Shown here: positions 1-8,754 of the stretch, one piece after another
Numbering within the stretch: position 1 is the stretch's first letter
How the letters are laid out: every line of letters starts with the position of its first letter
Assembly (NCBI RefSeq): GCF_019969845.1
Contig: NZ_JAHXYR010000007.1
Span: 310,001 to 374,000, forward strand
Reading direction: 5' to 3'
DNA from: Sphingobacterium sp. GVS05A
GTDB lineage: Bacteria > Bacteroidota > Bacteroidia > Sphingobacteriales > Sphingobacteriaceae
Length of the DNA: 64,000 nt
Translations under genes and position numbers: made by a program
Notes under the pieces: generated by a model
Seen by the model: the letters and a program-made list of their open reading frames with translations, nothing else
Database searches by the model: none
What the model was told of the DNA's origin: nothing

Positions 1-1
1 G

Positions 2-1120
2 ACTAAAATCATGAATGATGAGTTGACAGAATTGATGGGTGGGTCTGTCACAGAGTTGGAGATTGGTAAAAATCCTACGGTTATTTTGATCGCAGGTCTG
101 AATGGTGCCGGTAAAACAACTTTTTCTGGTAAGCTGGCATTATTCCTGAAAGATAAAAAGAATAAAAAACCATTGTTGGTTGCAGGTGACGTTTATCGTC
201 CAGCAGCGATTGATCAATTGGAAGTGCTGGCTGAACAAGTTGGTGTTCCTGTTTATGTTGATAGAGCGTCAACGGATCCGATTGCTATTGCGAAAGCAGG
301 TGTTGAAGAGGCAAAACGCAATGGTCATAATGTTGTTATCATCGATACTGCTGGTCGTCTGGCCATAGATGAGCCTTTGATGGTGGAGATCACTGCTGTT
401 AAGGAAGCGACAAAACCAGATGAGATCTTATTTGTTGTTGACTCGATGACTGGTCAGGATGCAGTCAATACAGCGAAGACATTCAACGATCGTCTTGATT
501 TTACAGGTGTCGTATTGACCAAATTAGATGGTGATACACGCGGTGGTGCTGCTTTATCAATTAAATCTGTTGTCAATAAACCAATTAAGTTTATTGGTAC
601 CGGAGAGAAGATGGATGCATTGGATGTTTTCTATCCAGATCGTATGGCCTCCCGTATTTTGGGTATGGGTGACGTCGTATCTTTGGTGGAGCGTGCGCAA
701 CAACAGTTTGACGAAAAGCAAGCTGCGGAGCTTCAAAAGAAAATCCGTAAGAATAAATTTGATTTCAATGATTTCAAATCCCAGATCCAACAGATCAAAA
801 AAATGGGTAATATGAAAGATTTGATGGGCATGATTCCTGGAGTAGGAAAAGCAATGAAGGATATTGAAGTCGATGATAATGCATTCAAACCTATTGAAGC
901 AATCATTGATTCTATGACACCTTTTGAACGCGAAAACCCAGATGTAATAGATCAAAAACGTCGTTTGCGTATTGCGAAAGGTTCAGGAACGGATATCAAC
1001 GAAGTAAACAAATTGTTGAAGCAATTTGGTGACATGCGTAAAGTAATGAAACAAATGTCTAATCCCGCAATGGCCGCTAAGCTGATGCGCAATATGCCTA
1101 AAATGCCTGGGAAAATGTAA
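2..1120 (+). CDS. ffh: Signal recognition particle protein Ffh, 5'-truncated by window edge
   Basis: This is the SRP54-type GTPase that binds signal peptides emerging from the ribosome and delivers them to FtsY at the membrane. The reading frame is open to the left edge (T-K-I precede the first visible Met at 11), so roughly the first 80 residues, the N-domain, are missing. Visible are the P-loop GLNGAGKTT, the DVYRPAAIDQL segment, DTAGR, the TKLDGDTRGGAAL guanine-specificity region, and then a methionine-rich M domain containing MGMIPGVGKAMK and ending MRNMPKMPGKM. Gene end and family are certain. It is followed by a strong terminator, so it is the last gene of its unit. Confidence 0.97.
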   Translation, partial: TKIMNDELTELMGGSVTELEIGKNPTVILIAGLNGAGKTTFSGKLALFLKDKKNKKPLLVAGDVYRPAAIDQLEVLAEQVGVPVYVDRASTDPIAIAKAGVEEAKRNGHNVVIIDTAGRLAIDEPLMVEITAVKEATKPDEILFVVDSMTGQDAVNTAKTFNDRLDFTGVVLTKLDGDTRGGAALSIKSVVNKPIKFIGTGEKMDALDVFYPDRMASRILGMGDVVSLVERAQQQFDEKQAAELQKKIRKNKFDFNDFKSQIQQIKKMGNMKDLMGMIPGVGKAMKDIEVDDNAFKPIEAIIDSMTPFERENPDVIDQKRRLRIAKGSGTDINEVNKLLKQFGDMRKVMKQMSNPAMAAKLMRNMPKMPGKM

Positions 1121-1142
1121 TTTTAATGTATTGTTATATTCG

Positions 1143-1178
1143 ATGGGGCATTGTACGCATACAATGCCCCATTTTTTT
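1143..1178 (+). terminator. Intrinsic terminator of ffh
   Basis: A perfect 12-bp stem (ATGGGGCATTGT paired with ACAATGCCCCAT, 1143-1154 and 1161-1172) encloses a 6-nt loop and is followed by a run of seven T. It begins 22 bases after the ffh stop. Confidence 0.92.
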
Positions 1179-1246
1179 AATAAATAATTTGTAATTTCAA
1201 GTTCCTAGCTAGAGTAAACGAAATAATTGTTAAATTTGTAATTATT

Positions 1247-1831
1247 ATGGATGACCCCGCGCAATTATCGGAATACGGCAAAATCCTTATCATTCTTCTG
1301 ATAGGGGCATTGTTAGTCTGTGCGACCATTTTTCTAGCACGTTTAATTTCTCCCAAAAAGAATAATCCCATTAAATCTGGTACTTACGAATGTGGCGAAG
1401 ATCCTATCGGGTCCTCTTGGGTACAATTCAATCCTCGATTTTATGTCATCGCTTTAGTGTTTCTGCTTTTTGATGTTGAGCTCATCTTTATTTTTCCTTG
1501 GGCTACAGTATTTGGACAATCGGAATACATTGCCGCCGATGGTAGATGGGGATGGTTTACGATGATTGAGATGGCCATGTTTATCGGTATATTGATCTTG
1601 GGATTGGTTTTCGTCTGGAAAAAAGGTGATTTAGAATGGGTGAAACCCAATGTGTCTCTACCTAAGGTTCCTGTAAATATTCCTCAAAGTGCTTATTCAA
1701 CATTGAACAATAGCAGCTATCAAGTGCGGAATTACAGGGAGCCGGCGGATGTGGTCGTGGCGAATACTGTTGCGCAAGAAGTGACAGCAGCTCCAAAGAT
1801 TGCTTTTAAACCTCGATTTAAAAAAACCTGA
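1247..1831 (+). CDS. nuoA: NADH-quinone oxidoreductase subunit A
   Basis: Membrane subunit NuoA of respiratory complex I. It shows the three-helix layout: helix 1 at about residues 11-33 (ILIILLIGALLVCATIFLA), the family loop YECGEDPIGSSWVQFNPRFY at about 48-66, then FYVIALVFLLFDVELIFIFPW and a third helix near 103-125. The protein has 194 residues, whereas NuoA is usually about 120-150. The extra 50 or so residues after the third helix are a proline- and alanine-containing soluble tail of unknown use. NuoB follows after 6 bases, so the two are co-transcribed. The next gene is purK rather than nuoC, so the remaining nuo genes must lie elsewhere if complex I is complete. Confidence 0.94.
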   Translation: MDDPAQLSEYGKILIILLIGALLVCATIFLARLISPKKNNPIKSGTYECGEDPIGSSWVQFNPRFYVIALVFLLFDVELIFIFPWATVFGQSEYIAADGRWGWFTMIEMAMFIGILILGLVFVWKKGDLEWVKPNVSLPKVPVNIPQSAYSTLNNSSYQVRNYREPADVVVANTVAQEVTAAPKIAFKPRFKKT

Positions 1832-1837
1832 GTAAGC

Positions 1838-2341
1838 ATGAGTTTAGATAGTCAACTACAAAATAATGGTGTCGTTGTTGCCAAATTAGATGATCTGCTA
1901 AACTGGGCAAGACTTTCCTCGATGTGGCCAATGAGTTTTGGTATTGCCTGCTGTGCGATCGAAATGATGGGAGCTATGGCTTCAACTTACGACCTGGATC
2001 GGATGGGTGTTTTTCCTAGACCCTCACCGAGACAATCAGACGTTATTATTATTGCTGGTACAGTCACATTTAAAATGGCAGATCGTATAAAAAAACTATA
2101 CGAACAGATGCCTGATCCTAAATATGTAATCTCAATGGGATCCTGTTCTAATTGTGGTGGACCTTATTGGCAGCATGGTTATCACGTAGTGAAGGGGGTG
2201 GATCGGATTATCCCGGTGGATGTGTATGTTCAGGGATGCCCACCACGTCCGGAAGCACTGATAGGTGCTTTTATTGAACTGCAAAAAAAGATAGATAAAG
2301 AAAGCTTATTGGGCGAACTGTTGTTCAAGGAAAAAGCTTAA
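1838..2341 (+). CDS. nuoB: NADH-quinone oxidoreductase subunit B
   Basis: NuoB carries the terminal [4Fe-4S] cluster N2 that passes electrons to quinone in complex I. The cluster ligands are visible: the adjacent cysteines of FGIACCAIEMMG (about residues 37-38), the cysteine of SMGSCSNCGG (about 103) and that of VQGCPPRPEAL (about 133). At 167 residues it is of normal length. It lies 6 bases after nuoA and 32 bases before purK, on the same strand. Confidence 0.97.
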   Translation: MSLDSQLQNNGVVVAKLDDLLNWARLSSMWPMSFGIACCAIEMMGAMASTYDLDRMGVFPRPSPRQSDVIIIAGTVTFKMADRIKKLYEQMPDPKYVISMGSCSNCGGPYWQHGYHVVKGVDRIIPVDVYVQGCPPRPEALIGAFIELQKKIDKESLLGELLFKEKA

Positions 2342-2373
2342 AAGATAAATTTTATAAGATTTTAGAATCAATT

Positions 2374-3516
2374 ATGGCAAAAGATTTTTATGGCGAACTG
2401 CAATTAGGCATTCTTGGTGGTGGTCAACTCGGAAGAATGTTAATCCAGGAAGCCATTAATTACAATGTAAACGTTCATGTACTGGATCCCGATAAGAATG
2501 CTCCTTGTCGTAAACTGTGCAATAAATTTGAATGTGGTTCATTGAGTGATTTTGAGACAGTATATAATTTTGGTAAAGACCTGGATTTAATTACTATCGA
2601 GATCGAAAAAGTAAATGTAGATGCATTGGAGAAACTGGAAGAGGAGGGGGTAATTGTTTATCCACAGTCGCGTATTATTCGCCTGATCCAGGACAAGGGA
2701 TTACAGAAACAGTTTTTTAAACAAAATGATATCCCGACTTCTGCATTTCAATTGATATCAACTAAAGATAATTTAACAAATGCTTCGTTAAGTTTACCCT
2801 ACATTCAAAAACTACGTAGGGATGGATATGATGGAAAAGGTGTCAAGAAGATCGTTACTGAAGCGGATATTCAGGATGCCTTTGAAGAGCCGAGTTTGAT
2901 TGAAGAGTGGGTAGATTTTGAAAAGGAAATCGCTGTTATTGTTGCACGTAACGATAGAGGTGATATCTCCACTTTTCCAATGGTGGAAATGGAATTCAAT
3001 CCTCAAGCTAATTTAGTGGAGTTTCTTATCGCACCATCATTATATGGGGTAGAGATCCAGCAACGTGCAGAAGCAATTGCGAAGAAAATCGCGGATGATC
3101 TGCAGATCGTCGGTTTACTTGCTGTGGAAATGTTCCTAACGAAAAATGGTGATATTCTGGTGAATGAACTGGCACCGCGCCCACATAATAGCGGTCATCA
3201 AACGATTGAGGGAAATTATGTTTCTCAATTTGCACAGCATCTAAGAGCGATATTCAATTTACCTTTGGGTGATACAAGATGCCGGACAAACGCTGTCATG
3301 ATCAATCTACTGGGCGAGGATGGTTATGAGGGCTTAGCAAAATATGATGGAGTAGAAGAGGTGTTGGCGATGGAAGGAGTCTATTTACATCTGTATGGCA
3401 AGAAATATACAAAACCATTCCGCAAGATGGGGCATATCTGCATCATCAATGATGACCGTGATAAAGCCATCTCCAACGCAAGAAAAGTACAAGAAATATT
3501 AAAAGTTAAAGCTTAA
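2374..3516 (+). CDS. purK: 5-(carboxyamino)imidazole ribonucleotide synthase
   Basis: An ATP-grasp enzyme that uses ATP and bicarbonate to convert AIR to N5-CAIR in de novo purine synthesis. An N-terminal nucleotide-binding motif GILGGGQLGRML (about residues 13-24) is followed by the ATP-grasp core, with the PurK-typical RRDGYDGKGV (about 148-157) and APRPHNSGHQTIEGN near 267-281. At 380 residues the length is normal. purE follows 7 bases later, so the two consecutive reactions are co-expressed. Confidence 0.96.
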   Translation: MAKDFYGELQLGILGGGQLGRMLIQEAINYNVNVHVLDPDKNAPCRKLCNKFECGSLSDFETVYNFGKDLDLITIEIEKVNVDALEKLEEEGVIVYPQSRIIRLIQDKGLQKQFFKQNDIPTSAFQLISTKDNLTNASLSLPYIQKLRRDGYDGKGVKKIVTEADIQDAFEEPSLIEEWVDFEKEIAVIVARNDRGDISTFPMVEMEFNPQANLVEFLIAPSLYGVEIQQRAEAIAKKIADDLQIVGLLAVEMFLTKNGDILVNELAPRPHNSGHQTIEGNYVSQFAQHLRAIFNLPLGDTRCRTNAVMINLLGEDGYEGLAKYDGVEEVLAMEGVYLHLYGKKYTKPFRKMGHICIINDDRDKAISNARKVQEILKVKA

Positions 3517-3523
3517 TAATACT

Positions 3524-4033
3524 ATGTCAGTCAATAATAAGGCCCAGGTAGGCATTATCATGGGAAGTAAATCCGATCTTCCTGTTATGCAGGATGCCAT
3601 CGATGTCCTGAAAGTCCTTGGAGTAGAATTTGAAGTAACAATCGTATCGGCACACCGTACGCCGCAACGTATGTTTGATTATGCTAAAAATGCCGCATTC
3701 CGTGGTTTGAAAGTAATTATTGCCGGAGCTGGTGGTGCTGCGCATTTACCTGGAATGGTGGCTTCAATCACGCATTTGCCTGTAATCGGTGTGCCTGTAA
3801 AATCATCTAATTCTATTGATGGGTGGGATTCGGTACTATCCATCTTGCAGATGCCGAATGGCATCCCTGTAGCAACAGTTGCGCTAAATGCTGCAAAAAA
3901 TGCGGGTATATTGGCTGCTCAGATCCTAGGTACGCATGATGAGACAATAAGCAAAAATATTATTGATTTTAAAGAAGAATTAGCACGTAAAGTGATTGAA
4001 ACTGCGGTCGAAGTAGAGGATACACAATTCTAA
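3524..4033 (+). CDS. purE: 5-(carboxyamino)imidazole ribonucleotide mutase
   Basis: PurE class I mutase, which converts N5-CAIR to CAIR using the product of purK just upstream. Family motifs are present: GIIMGSKSDLPVM near the N-terminus, VSAHRTPQRM (about residues 43-52), the glycine-rich IIAGAGGAAHLPGMVAS and GVPVKSSNSIDGWDSVLSI. At 169 residues it is full length. It ends in the long stem described at 4036-4092. Confidence 0.97.
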   Translation: MSVNNKAQVGIIMGSKSDLPVMQDAIDVLKVLGVEFEVTIVSAHRTPQRMFDYAKNAAFRGLKVIIAGAGGAAHLPGMVASITHLPVIGVPVKSSNSIDGWDSVLSILQMPNGIPVATVALNAAKNAGILAAQILGTHDETISKNIIDFKEELARKVIETAVEVEDTQF

Positions 4034-4035
4034 TA

Positions 4036-4092
4036 AAATCTTATCAAATAAAAAAGGGGAGCAATGCTCCCCTTTTTTATTTGATAAGATTT
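4036..4092. terminator. Bidirectional terminator, 27-bp perfect stem
   Basis: The arms at 4036-4062 and 4066-4092 are perfect reverse complements of 27 bases around a 3-nt loop. A GC core (GGGGAGC/GCTCCCC) is flanked by A6 and T6 runs, so it works as a terminator from either side. It separates convergent purE (+) and the isomerase-like gene (-). The last codons and stop of the minus-strand gene (stop at 4077-4079) lie inside the right arm. Confidence 0.93.
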
Positions 4093-5060
4093 GCCTGAAC
4101 GTAATCGTAGCTTTTCTTAAGACTTTCCATCTTGTTAGGCATGTAGATGTCGTCTTGCTCTACGAAAGCGTATTTCAGACCCGATTTAACCTTTTCTTTG
4201 ACAATTTCGGGGAACGGGATACTTCCGGTACCAACTTCGGTATATCTGATATCTTTAAAGATCTGTTCAACAGGTAATTTACCATCCTTAGGCCATTCGA
4301 TTGGATTAGATTTTGTACGGTCCATATCCTTGACATGCCATAGTTTAAATCTATTGGGGAATTTTTCAAATATGGATATAGGGTTTTTCCCAGCTTTCTC
4401 GGCCCAGAAAAGATCAAGCTCAAAATCGACAAGATCAGGTTCCGTAAAAGCCAACATGACATCTTCACCTGTAGCATTGTTTCCTAAATCCCTAAATTCC
4501 CAAAAATGGTTGTGGTAAGCAACCTTTAGCCCCATCTTTTTTGCTTGTTCACCAGCCTTATTGAGCTGTTCAGCAGCATAGAGATAATCATCTTTTTTAA
4601 GTGCATTAATGTCGAACATCGGTGTCACTGGCGCAATCACATATTCCTGTCCGAGTTCTTTTGCCGCATCAAAGTACACCGCTAAATCTTCTTTATCGGT
4701 ATGTGATTTACTGAGATATTTAGACATATCATAGTGACCTGAGTGCGTTTTTAGGCCATTGTCATCCAGAATCTTTTTTAGCTCTTTATAGGATAATTTC
4801 CAGAACTGCTTGGCCGTAGGATCTATGCCATAAAGCTCAACATGTTTGTAACCAATTTTTGCGACCTGCTCCAAAGAACCTTTCGGATCTTTATCCATCA
4901 AATCACGTATGGAATACAGCTGTACCCCTATATTCTGCAATGGATTGTCACTGACAGCACCCATTTTATTTTGACAAGATATCAAGTTGGGCATCAGATA
5001 AGCTGCCGAAAGACCTATTCCAGCTTGCTTTAAAAATTGACGGCGAGAATTGTTCATCAT
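4077..5060 (-). CDS. Sugar phosphate isomerase/epimerase-like TIM-barrel protein, Tat-exported lipoprotein
   Basis: Xylose-isomerase-like TIM barrel of the AP-endonuclease-2 superfamily, 327 residues. The N-terminus MMNNSRRQFLKQAG is a twin-arginine signal, followed by a short hydrophobic stretch and LISCQ, a lipobox, so the mature protein is probably a lipid-anchored periplasmic enzyme exported folded. Barrel metal and active-site type segments include VELYGID, HSGHYDM, YHNHFWEF, FELDLFWAEKAG, LWHVKDMD and AFVEQDD. Related proteins act on sugars or inositols; the substrate here cannot be read from sequence. tatC is in the same window (16348-17208). Confidence 0.85.
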   Translation of the reverse strand: MMNNSRRQFLKQAGIGLSAAYLMPNLISCQNKMGAVSDNPLQNIGVQLYSIRDLMDKDPKGSLEQVAKIGYKHVELYGIDPTAKQFWKLSYKELKKILDDNGLKTHSGHYDMSKYLSKSHTDKEDLAVYFDAAKELGQEYVIAPVTPMFDINALKKDDYLYAAEQLNKAGEQAKKMGLKVAYHNHFWEFRDLGNNATGEDVMLAFTEPDLVDFELDLFWAEKAGKNPISIFEKFPNRFKLWHVKDMDRTKSNPIEWPKDGKLPVEQIFKDIRYTEVGTGSIPFPEIVKEKVKSGLKYAFVEQDDIYMPNKMESLKKSYDYVQANLIK

Positions 5061-5252
5061 ATAACTGATTATGTGTTAGTGTACAATGTACAATTATTTT
5101 GTTCAAAAATCAATAAAACATACCGGAATATTTTTGTGAAAGGATAATATTGAACTACCAGAAAATAGGAAAGAGCTTGCGTAAAAGTGAAAATAAACCC
5201 GCTGAAAATTGCATATTTGCCACGTGGAGGGGGGAAGGATACAAACAGCAAT

Positions 5253-5292
5253 AAAAAAACGAGGATATCCAAGCTTTGAACATCCTCGTTTT
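5253..5292 (-). terminator. Intrinsic terminator of pyrH-frr
   Basis: An 11-bp stem (5256-5266 AAAACGAGGAT paired with 5282-5292) encloses a 15-nt loop. On the minus strand it is followed by a T-rich run (complement of the A run 5253-5259). It begins 20 bases after the frr stop. Confidence 0.85.
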
Positions 5293-5312
5293 GTGTGTTT
5301 AAGAATAAGAAC

Positions 5313-5876
5313 TTAAACAGTCATGATATCTTTTTCTTTCAGTTCAGACAGATTATCAACTTTTACAATGTATGCATCAGTCAATTTTTGGACTTCCCCT
5401 TCAGCGGTTTTGATTTCGTCTTCTGAGGCACCATCATTTTTTAATTTTTTGATGGACTCATTGGTATCTTTGCGGATGTTACGGATACCTATACGGCCTC
5501 TTTCGGTCTCTTCTTTTACTTTTTTCACCAAGTCACGTCTTCTTTCTTCTGTCAAAGGCGGGATATTCAAACGGATCACAATACCATCATTCTGTGGGTT
5601 GACACCAAGATTAGCATCCGTAATTGCTTTTTCAATTGCGTTGATGAGCGATTTTTCCCAAGGTTGGATGACAATAGTCCGAGCATCAGTTGTATTGATG
5701 TTAGCTACTTGTGAAAGCGGAGTAGCACTACCATAATAATCGACTGAAATACCATCTAACATAGATGGAGAAGCTTTACCGGCGCGAATTTTTGTTAATT
5801 CTGACTCCGTGTGAGCAACTGCTTTGGACATCTTGTCTTTACAATCGTCCAATTCAATTGAAATTAGTTCGTTCAT
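5313..5876 (-). CDS. frr: Ribosome recycling factor
   Basis: RRF splits post-termination ribosomes together with EF-G. The 187-residue protein has the family's IRAGKASPSMLDGISVDYYG (about residues 31-50), QPWEKSLINAIEKAI, NPQNDGIVIRLNIPPLTEERR and IRNIRKDTN segments. It lies 28 bases downstream of pyrH on the same strand, the usual pyrH-frr pairing, and ends in its own terminator. Confidence 0.97.
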   Translation of the reverse strand: MNELISIELDDCKDKMSKAVAHTESELTKIRAGKASPSMLDGISVDYYGSATPLSQVANINTTDARTIVIQPWEKSLINAIEKAITDANLGVNPQNDGIVIRLNIPPLTEERRRDLVKKVKEETERGRIGIRNIRKDTNESIKKLKNDGASEDEIKTAEGEVQKLTDAYIVKVDNLSELKEKDIMTV

Positions 5877-5904
5877 ATAAGATTACGTTTTTTACAGATA
5901 TTAA

Positions 5905-6609
5905 TTATTTTACCACAGTTCCGACATGTTCACCATTGGCAAGTTTCAATAAATTGCCGGGTTTGTTCATGTCAAATACAATGATGGGTAATTTGTTTTC
6001 TTGACAAAGGGTAAAGGCAGTCATATCCATTACATTTAATCCTTTTTCATATACCTCCGTGAATGAGATTTCTTCGAATTTTGTTGCACTAGGATCTTTC
6101 TCCGGATCAGCAGTATAGATACCATCTACACGTGTTCCTTTTAGTACAGCATCGGCATTGATTTCAATCGCGCGCAAAGAAGCTGCTGTATCCGTCGTGA
6201 AATATGGGTTTCCGGTACCAGCTCCGAAAATAACAATACGACCTTTTTCCAAGTGGCGTACAGCTCTTCTGCGAATAAATGGTTCACAGATCTGTTCCAT
6301 CTTGATAGCCGTTAGCAAACGTGTCTTTTTCCCTACTTTTTCAAGAGCATCTTGTAGTGCCATACTGTTGATTACAGTGGCAAGCATTCCCATATAGTCT
6401 GCTTGAACACGGTCCATCCCTGATTTTTCAGCACTCAAACCGCGGTAAATGTTACCACCACCGATAACAATTGCTATTTCTAAACCTTGATCGTGAATTT
6501 CTTTGATATCATTAGCGTATTGTGATACACGGTTAATATCGATACCATAGCTTTGGTCACCCATTAAGGATTCACCGCTAAGTTTTAATAAGATACGTTT
6601 GTATTTCAT
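5905..6609 (-). CDS. pyrH: UMP kinase
   Basis: Amino-acid-kinase fold enzyme phosphorylating UMP to UDP. The 234-residue protein shows LLKLSGESLMG at the N-terminus, VIGGGNIYRG (about residues 49-58), FGAGTGNPYFTTDTAA for phosphate and nucleotide binding, and VDGIYTADPEKDPSATKF. It is the first gene of a two-gene unit with frr. A near-consensus Bacteroidota promoter box lies 30 bases upstream. Confidence 0.97.
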   Translation of the reverse strand: MKYKRILLKLSGESLMGDQSYGIDINRVSQYANDIKEIHDQGLEIAIVIGGGNIYRGLSAEKSGMDRVQADYMGMLATVINSMALQDALEKVGKKTRLLTAIKMEQICEPFIRRRAVRHLEKGRIVIFGAGTGNPYFTTDTAASLRAIEINADAVLKGTRVDGIYTADPEKDPSATKFEEISFTEVYEKGLNVMDMTAFTLCQENKLPIIVFDMNKPGNLLKLANGEHVGTVVK

Positions 6610-6638
6610 AATTGTTTTTTTGGAAATTTTCCAAAGGT

Positions 6639-6646
6639 CAAAGATA
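6639..6646 (-). promoter_or_regulatory. Putative Bacteroidota -7 box upstream of pyrH
   Basis: On the minus strand this reads TATCTTTG, an exact match to the Bacteroidota TAnnTTTG -7 element, about 30 bases upstream of the pyrH start. No clear -33 TTTG stands at the usual spacing. A short palindrome (TTTGGAAA-T-TTTCCAAA, 6619-6635) lies just downstream, near the expected transcript start, and could be an operator. Confidence 0.45.
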
Positions 6647-6683
6647 AAATTTTTTTTTCAACCCTTAAGGTCAAAAATGATAT

Positions 6684-7826
6684 TTATTGCGCTTTTGTTG
6701 TTTGATCAATCACTTCGCGGTAATATTGTTCGTATAAAGGCATGATATTGGACAATTGGAATTTTTTTGCATGATTTAATGCTGCTTCTTTAAATTTCTC
6801 CAACCTGTCAGCATCTTCCAAAATATAGATTGCATTCTTGGCCATATCGTCCACATCGCCCACATTGCTCAGAAATCCCGTTACACCGTTTTCATTCAGT
6901 TCGGGCAATCCGCCTGTATTGGATGAAACAACCGGAACCTGGCAAGCCATTGCCTCTAAGGCCGCCAAACCAAAGCTCTCGGAGCTCGAAGGCATCAAGA
7001 AAAGGTCGGAAACGGACAAGATTTCTTCAACAGCATCCTGTTTACCCAAAAAACGAACATCCATACATACATCCAATTCTCTGGACAGTTCCTCCGCATT
7101 GCGTCGTTCAGGACCATCACCAACCATTAATAGTTTGGAAGGGATGACATCATGTACTTTCTTAAATATACGGATGACATCTTCCGTATTTTTTACTTTT
7201 CTAAAATTGGAGGTATGGACCAAGATCCGTTCATTGCCCGGAGCAATCGCTTTTTTGAAATGGGAGCGGTCCCTGTTGCTGAATCGATCGAGATCGATGA
7301 AGTTGGTAATCACTTTAATATCTCTGGAGATATCAAAATACCGGAGTGTTTCATCTTTTAGATTTTGTGAAACTGCGGTTACACCGTCTGACTGATTGAT
7401 CGAGAAGGTGACGACAGGACTAAAGCTTTTATCTTTTCCAACCAGTGTAATATCTGTACCATGAAGTGTGGTCACTACAGGGATATTAATACCATAGGTC
7501 GTCAGTAATATTTGTTTTGCCATGAATGCAGCCGAAGCATGGGGAATGGCATAATGCACATGGATCAGATCCAGCTTCTCAAAACGTACGACATCAACCA
7601 GTTTACTGGCCAGCGCTGATTCGTAAGGTAAAAAGTCAAAAAGTGGATATTGAGATACTGCAACTTCGTGGTAATATAGGTTTTCCGAAAAGAAATCTAG
7701 GCGTGCAGGTTGTCGGTAGGTTATAAAATGGATCTCATGTCCATTGGCTGCTAAAGCCTTTCCTAATTCCGTTGCCACAACACCACTGCCACCAAACGTG
7801 GGATAACAAACAATGCCTATTTTCAT
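6684..7826 (-). CDS. bshA: N-acetyl-alpha-D-glucosaminyl L-malate synthase, bacillithiol pathway
   Basis: GT4 glycosyltransferase making GlcNAc-malate, the first step of bacillithiol synthesis. The 380-residue protein begins MKIGIVCYPTFGGSGVVATELG, typical of BshA, with IHFITYRQPAR and DLIHVHYAIPHA in the donor/acceptor domain. It has the GT4 C-terminal signature (SDLFLMPSSSESFGLAALEAMACQ region), where the E-x7-E motif contacts UDP-GlcNAc. It sits alone between pyrH and the divergent DUF1003 gene; bshB and bshC are not in this window. Confidence 0.92.
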   Translation of the reverse strand: MKIGIVCYPTFGGSGVVATELGKALAANGHEIHFITYRQPARLDFFSENLYYHEVAVSQYPLFDFLPYESALASKLVDVVRFEKLDLIHVHYAIPHASAAFMAKQILLTTYGINIPVVTTLHGTDITLVGKDKSFSPVVTFSINQSDGVTAVSQNLKDETLRYFDISRDIKVITNFIDLDRFSNRDRSHFKKAIAPGNERILVHTSNFRKVKNTEDVIRIFKKVHDVIPSKLLMVGDGPERRNAEELSRELDVCMDVRFLGKQDAVEEILSVSDLFLMPSSSESFGLAALEAMACQVPVVSSNTGGLPELNENGVTGFLSNVGDVDDMAKNAIYILEDADRLEKFKEAALNHAKKFQLSNIMPLYEQYYREVIDQTTKAQ

Positions 7827-7986
7827 CTTTATGAATTGATTTTTAAAGCAGATGAAGCAACCAGATTTAATCAGCCTTTATTGGATGGAATAAATCAAGA
7901 TGGTTTCATCTCTAATTTTTGTGTTGCAAATTTCGACTATTTATGCCTAAAATAACAAAAACCAATTGCCATAGTTTTGTGAATTT

Positions 7987-8014
7987 TTTGATTACTTAAA
8001 AAGCATTATCTTTA
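7987..8014 (+). promoter_or_regulatory. Possible promoter of the DUF1003-arfB pair
   Basis: TTTG at 7987-7990 and TATCTTTA at 8007-8014 (one mismatch to TAnnTTTG) are separated by 16 bases, slightly shorter than usual. The start codon follows at 8035. The rest of the 208-bp bshA/DUF1003 divergent gap shows no other clear motif. Confidence 0.3.
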
Positions 8015-8034
8015 AGTAGACATTTAAGCGGTAT

Positions 8035-8754
8035 ATGGACAATTTTACCAGTGATATCTCAGGGCAGCAATTCCCTTTGGAACAACGTATTTTGGGCGCC
8101 TCTATTCGACAACCCATTTTTAAATTAATACGGAAGGAATATCCAAATTTTGGGAAAGATAAATATATTTCCGCGACAGAGCTGACACGGTTTAAGGAAG
8201 CTTATATTACTGAATTTTTAAAAGACGAGTCGGGTCAACTCAGCCAGCTGGATCAACAAGTTATACAGAGCTTTAAGGACAACAAGGTCATTAGCGCTAA
8301 CATGGATAACGATGGAGTAACAGCAGCCTCGGTAGGTGAACGTGTCGCAGACAAAGTAGCTGAATTTGGAGGAAGTTGGACGTTCATTATTTCTTTCGTT
8401 GTATTTTTGCTGATCTGGATCGCGGTCAACATGTATTGGTTAAATAATAAAGGTTTTGACCCTTATCCATTTATTTTGCTCAATCTTATTTTGTCCTGTG
8501 TGGCTGCACTGCAGGCCCCGGTGATTATGATGAGCCAAAATAGACAAGAGGCCAAGGATCGCGAGCGGGCGCGGAATGATTATATGGTTAATCTGAAGGC
8601 CGAGCTTGAAATCAGGGAACTGCATGAGAAAATTGATCACCTTATTATTAGAAAAGAGCAGGAACTCGTTGACGTGCAGCGTGACCAAGTAGAAAAATTG
8701 GGCTTCCTGTTGCAGAAAATGGAAAAAATAGAAGAAGCGTTTAAAAATAAATGA
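8035..8754 (+). CDS. DUF1003 family membrane protein
   Basis: A 239-residue protein of unknown function with the DUF1003 core. ERVADKVAEFGGSWTFIISF leads into a first membrane helix (about residues 113-134), a short loop with FDPYPFILLN, and a second helix ending LQAPVIMMSQNRQEAKDRER, the family's most conserved stretch. A charged, probably coiled-coil tail (about 180-239) follows. The N-terminal 100 residues are soluble. The stop overlaps the arfB start by four bases (ATGA), so the two are translationally coupled; the functional link is unknown. Confidence 0.85.
   Translation: MDNFTSDISGQQFPLEQRILGASIRQPIFKLIRKEYPNFGKDKYISATELTRFKEAYITEFLKDESGQLSQLDQQVIQSFKDNKVISANMDNDGVTAASVGERVADKVAEFGGSWTFIISFVVFLLIWIAVNMYWLNNKGFDPYPFILLNLILSCVAALQAPVIMMSQNRQEAKDRERARNDYMVNLKAELEIRELHEKIDHLIIRKEQELVDVQRDQVEKLGFLLQKMEKIEEAFKNK

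Noticed and set aside
5069..5272. Small open frame on the minus strand between the isomerase-like gene and frr.
   Set aside because: Low-complexity hydrophobic start, no recognisable protein. It overlaps the frr terminator region.
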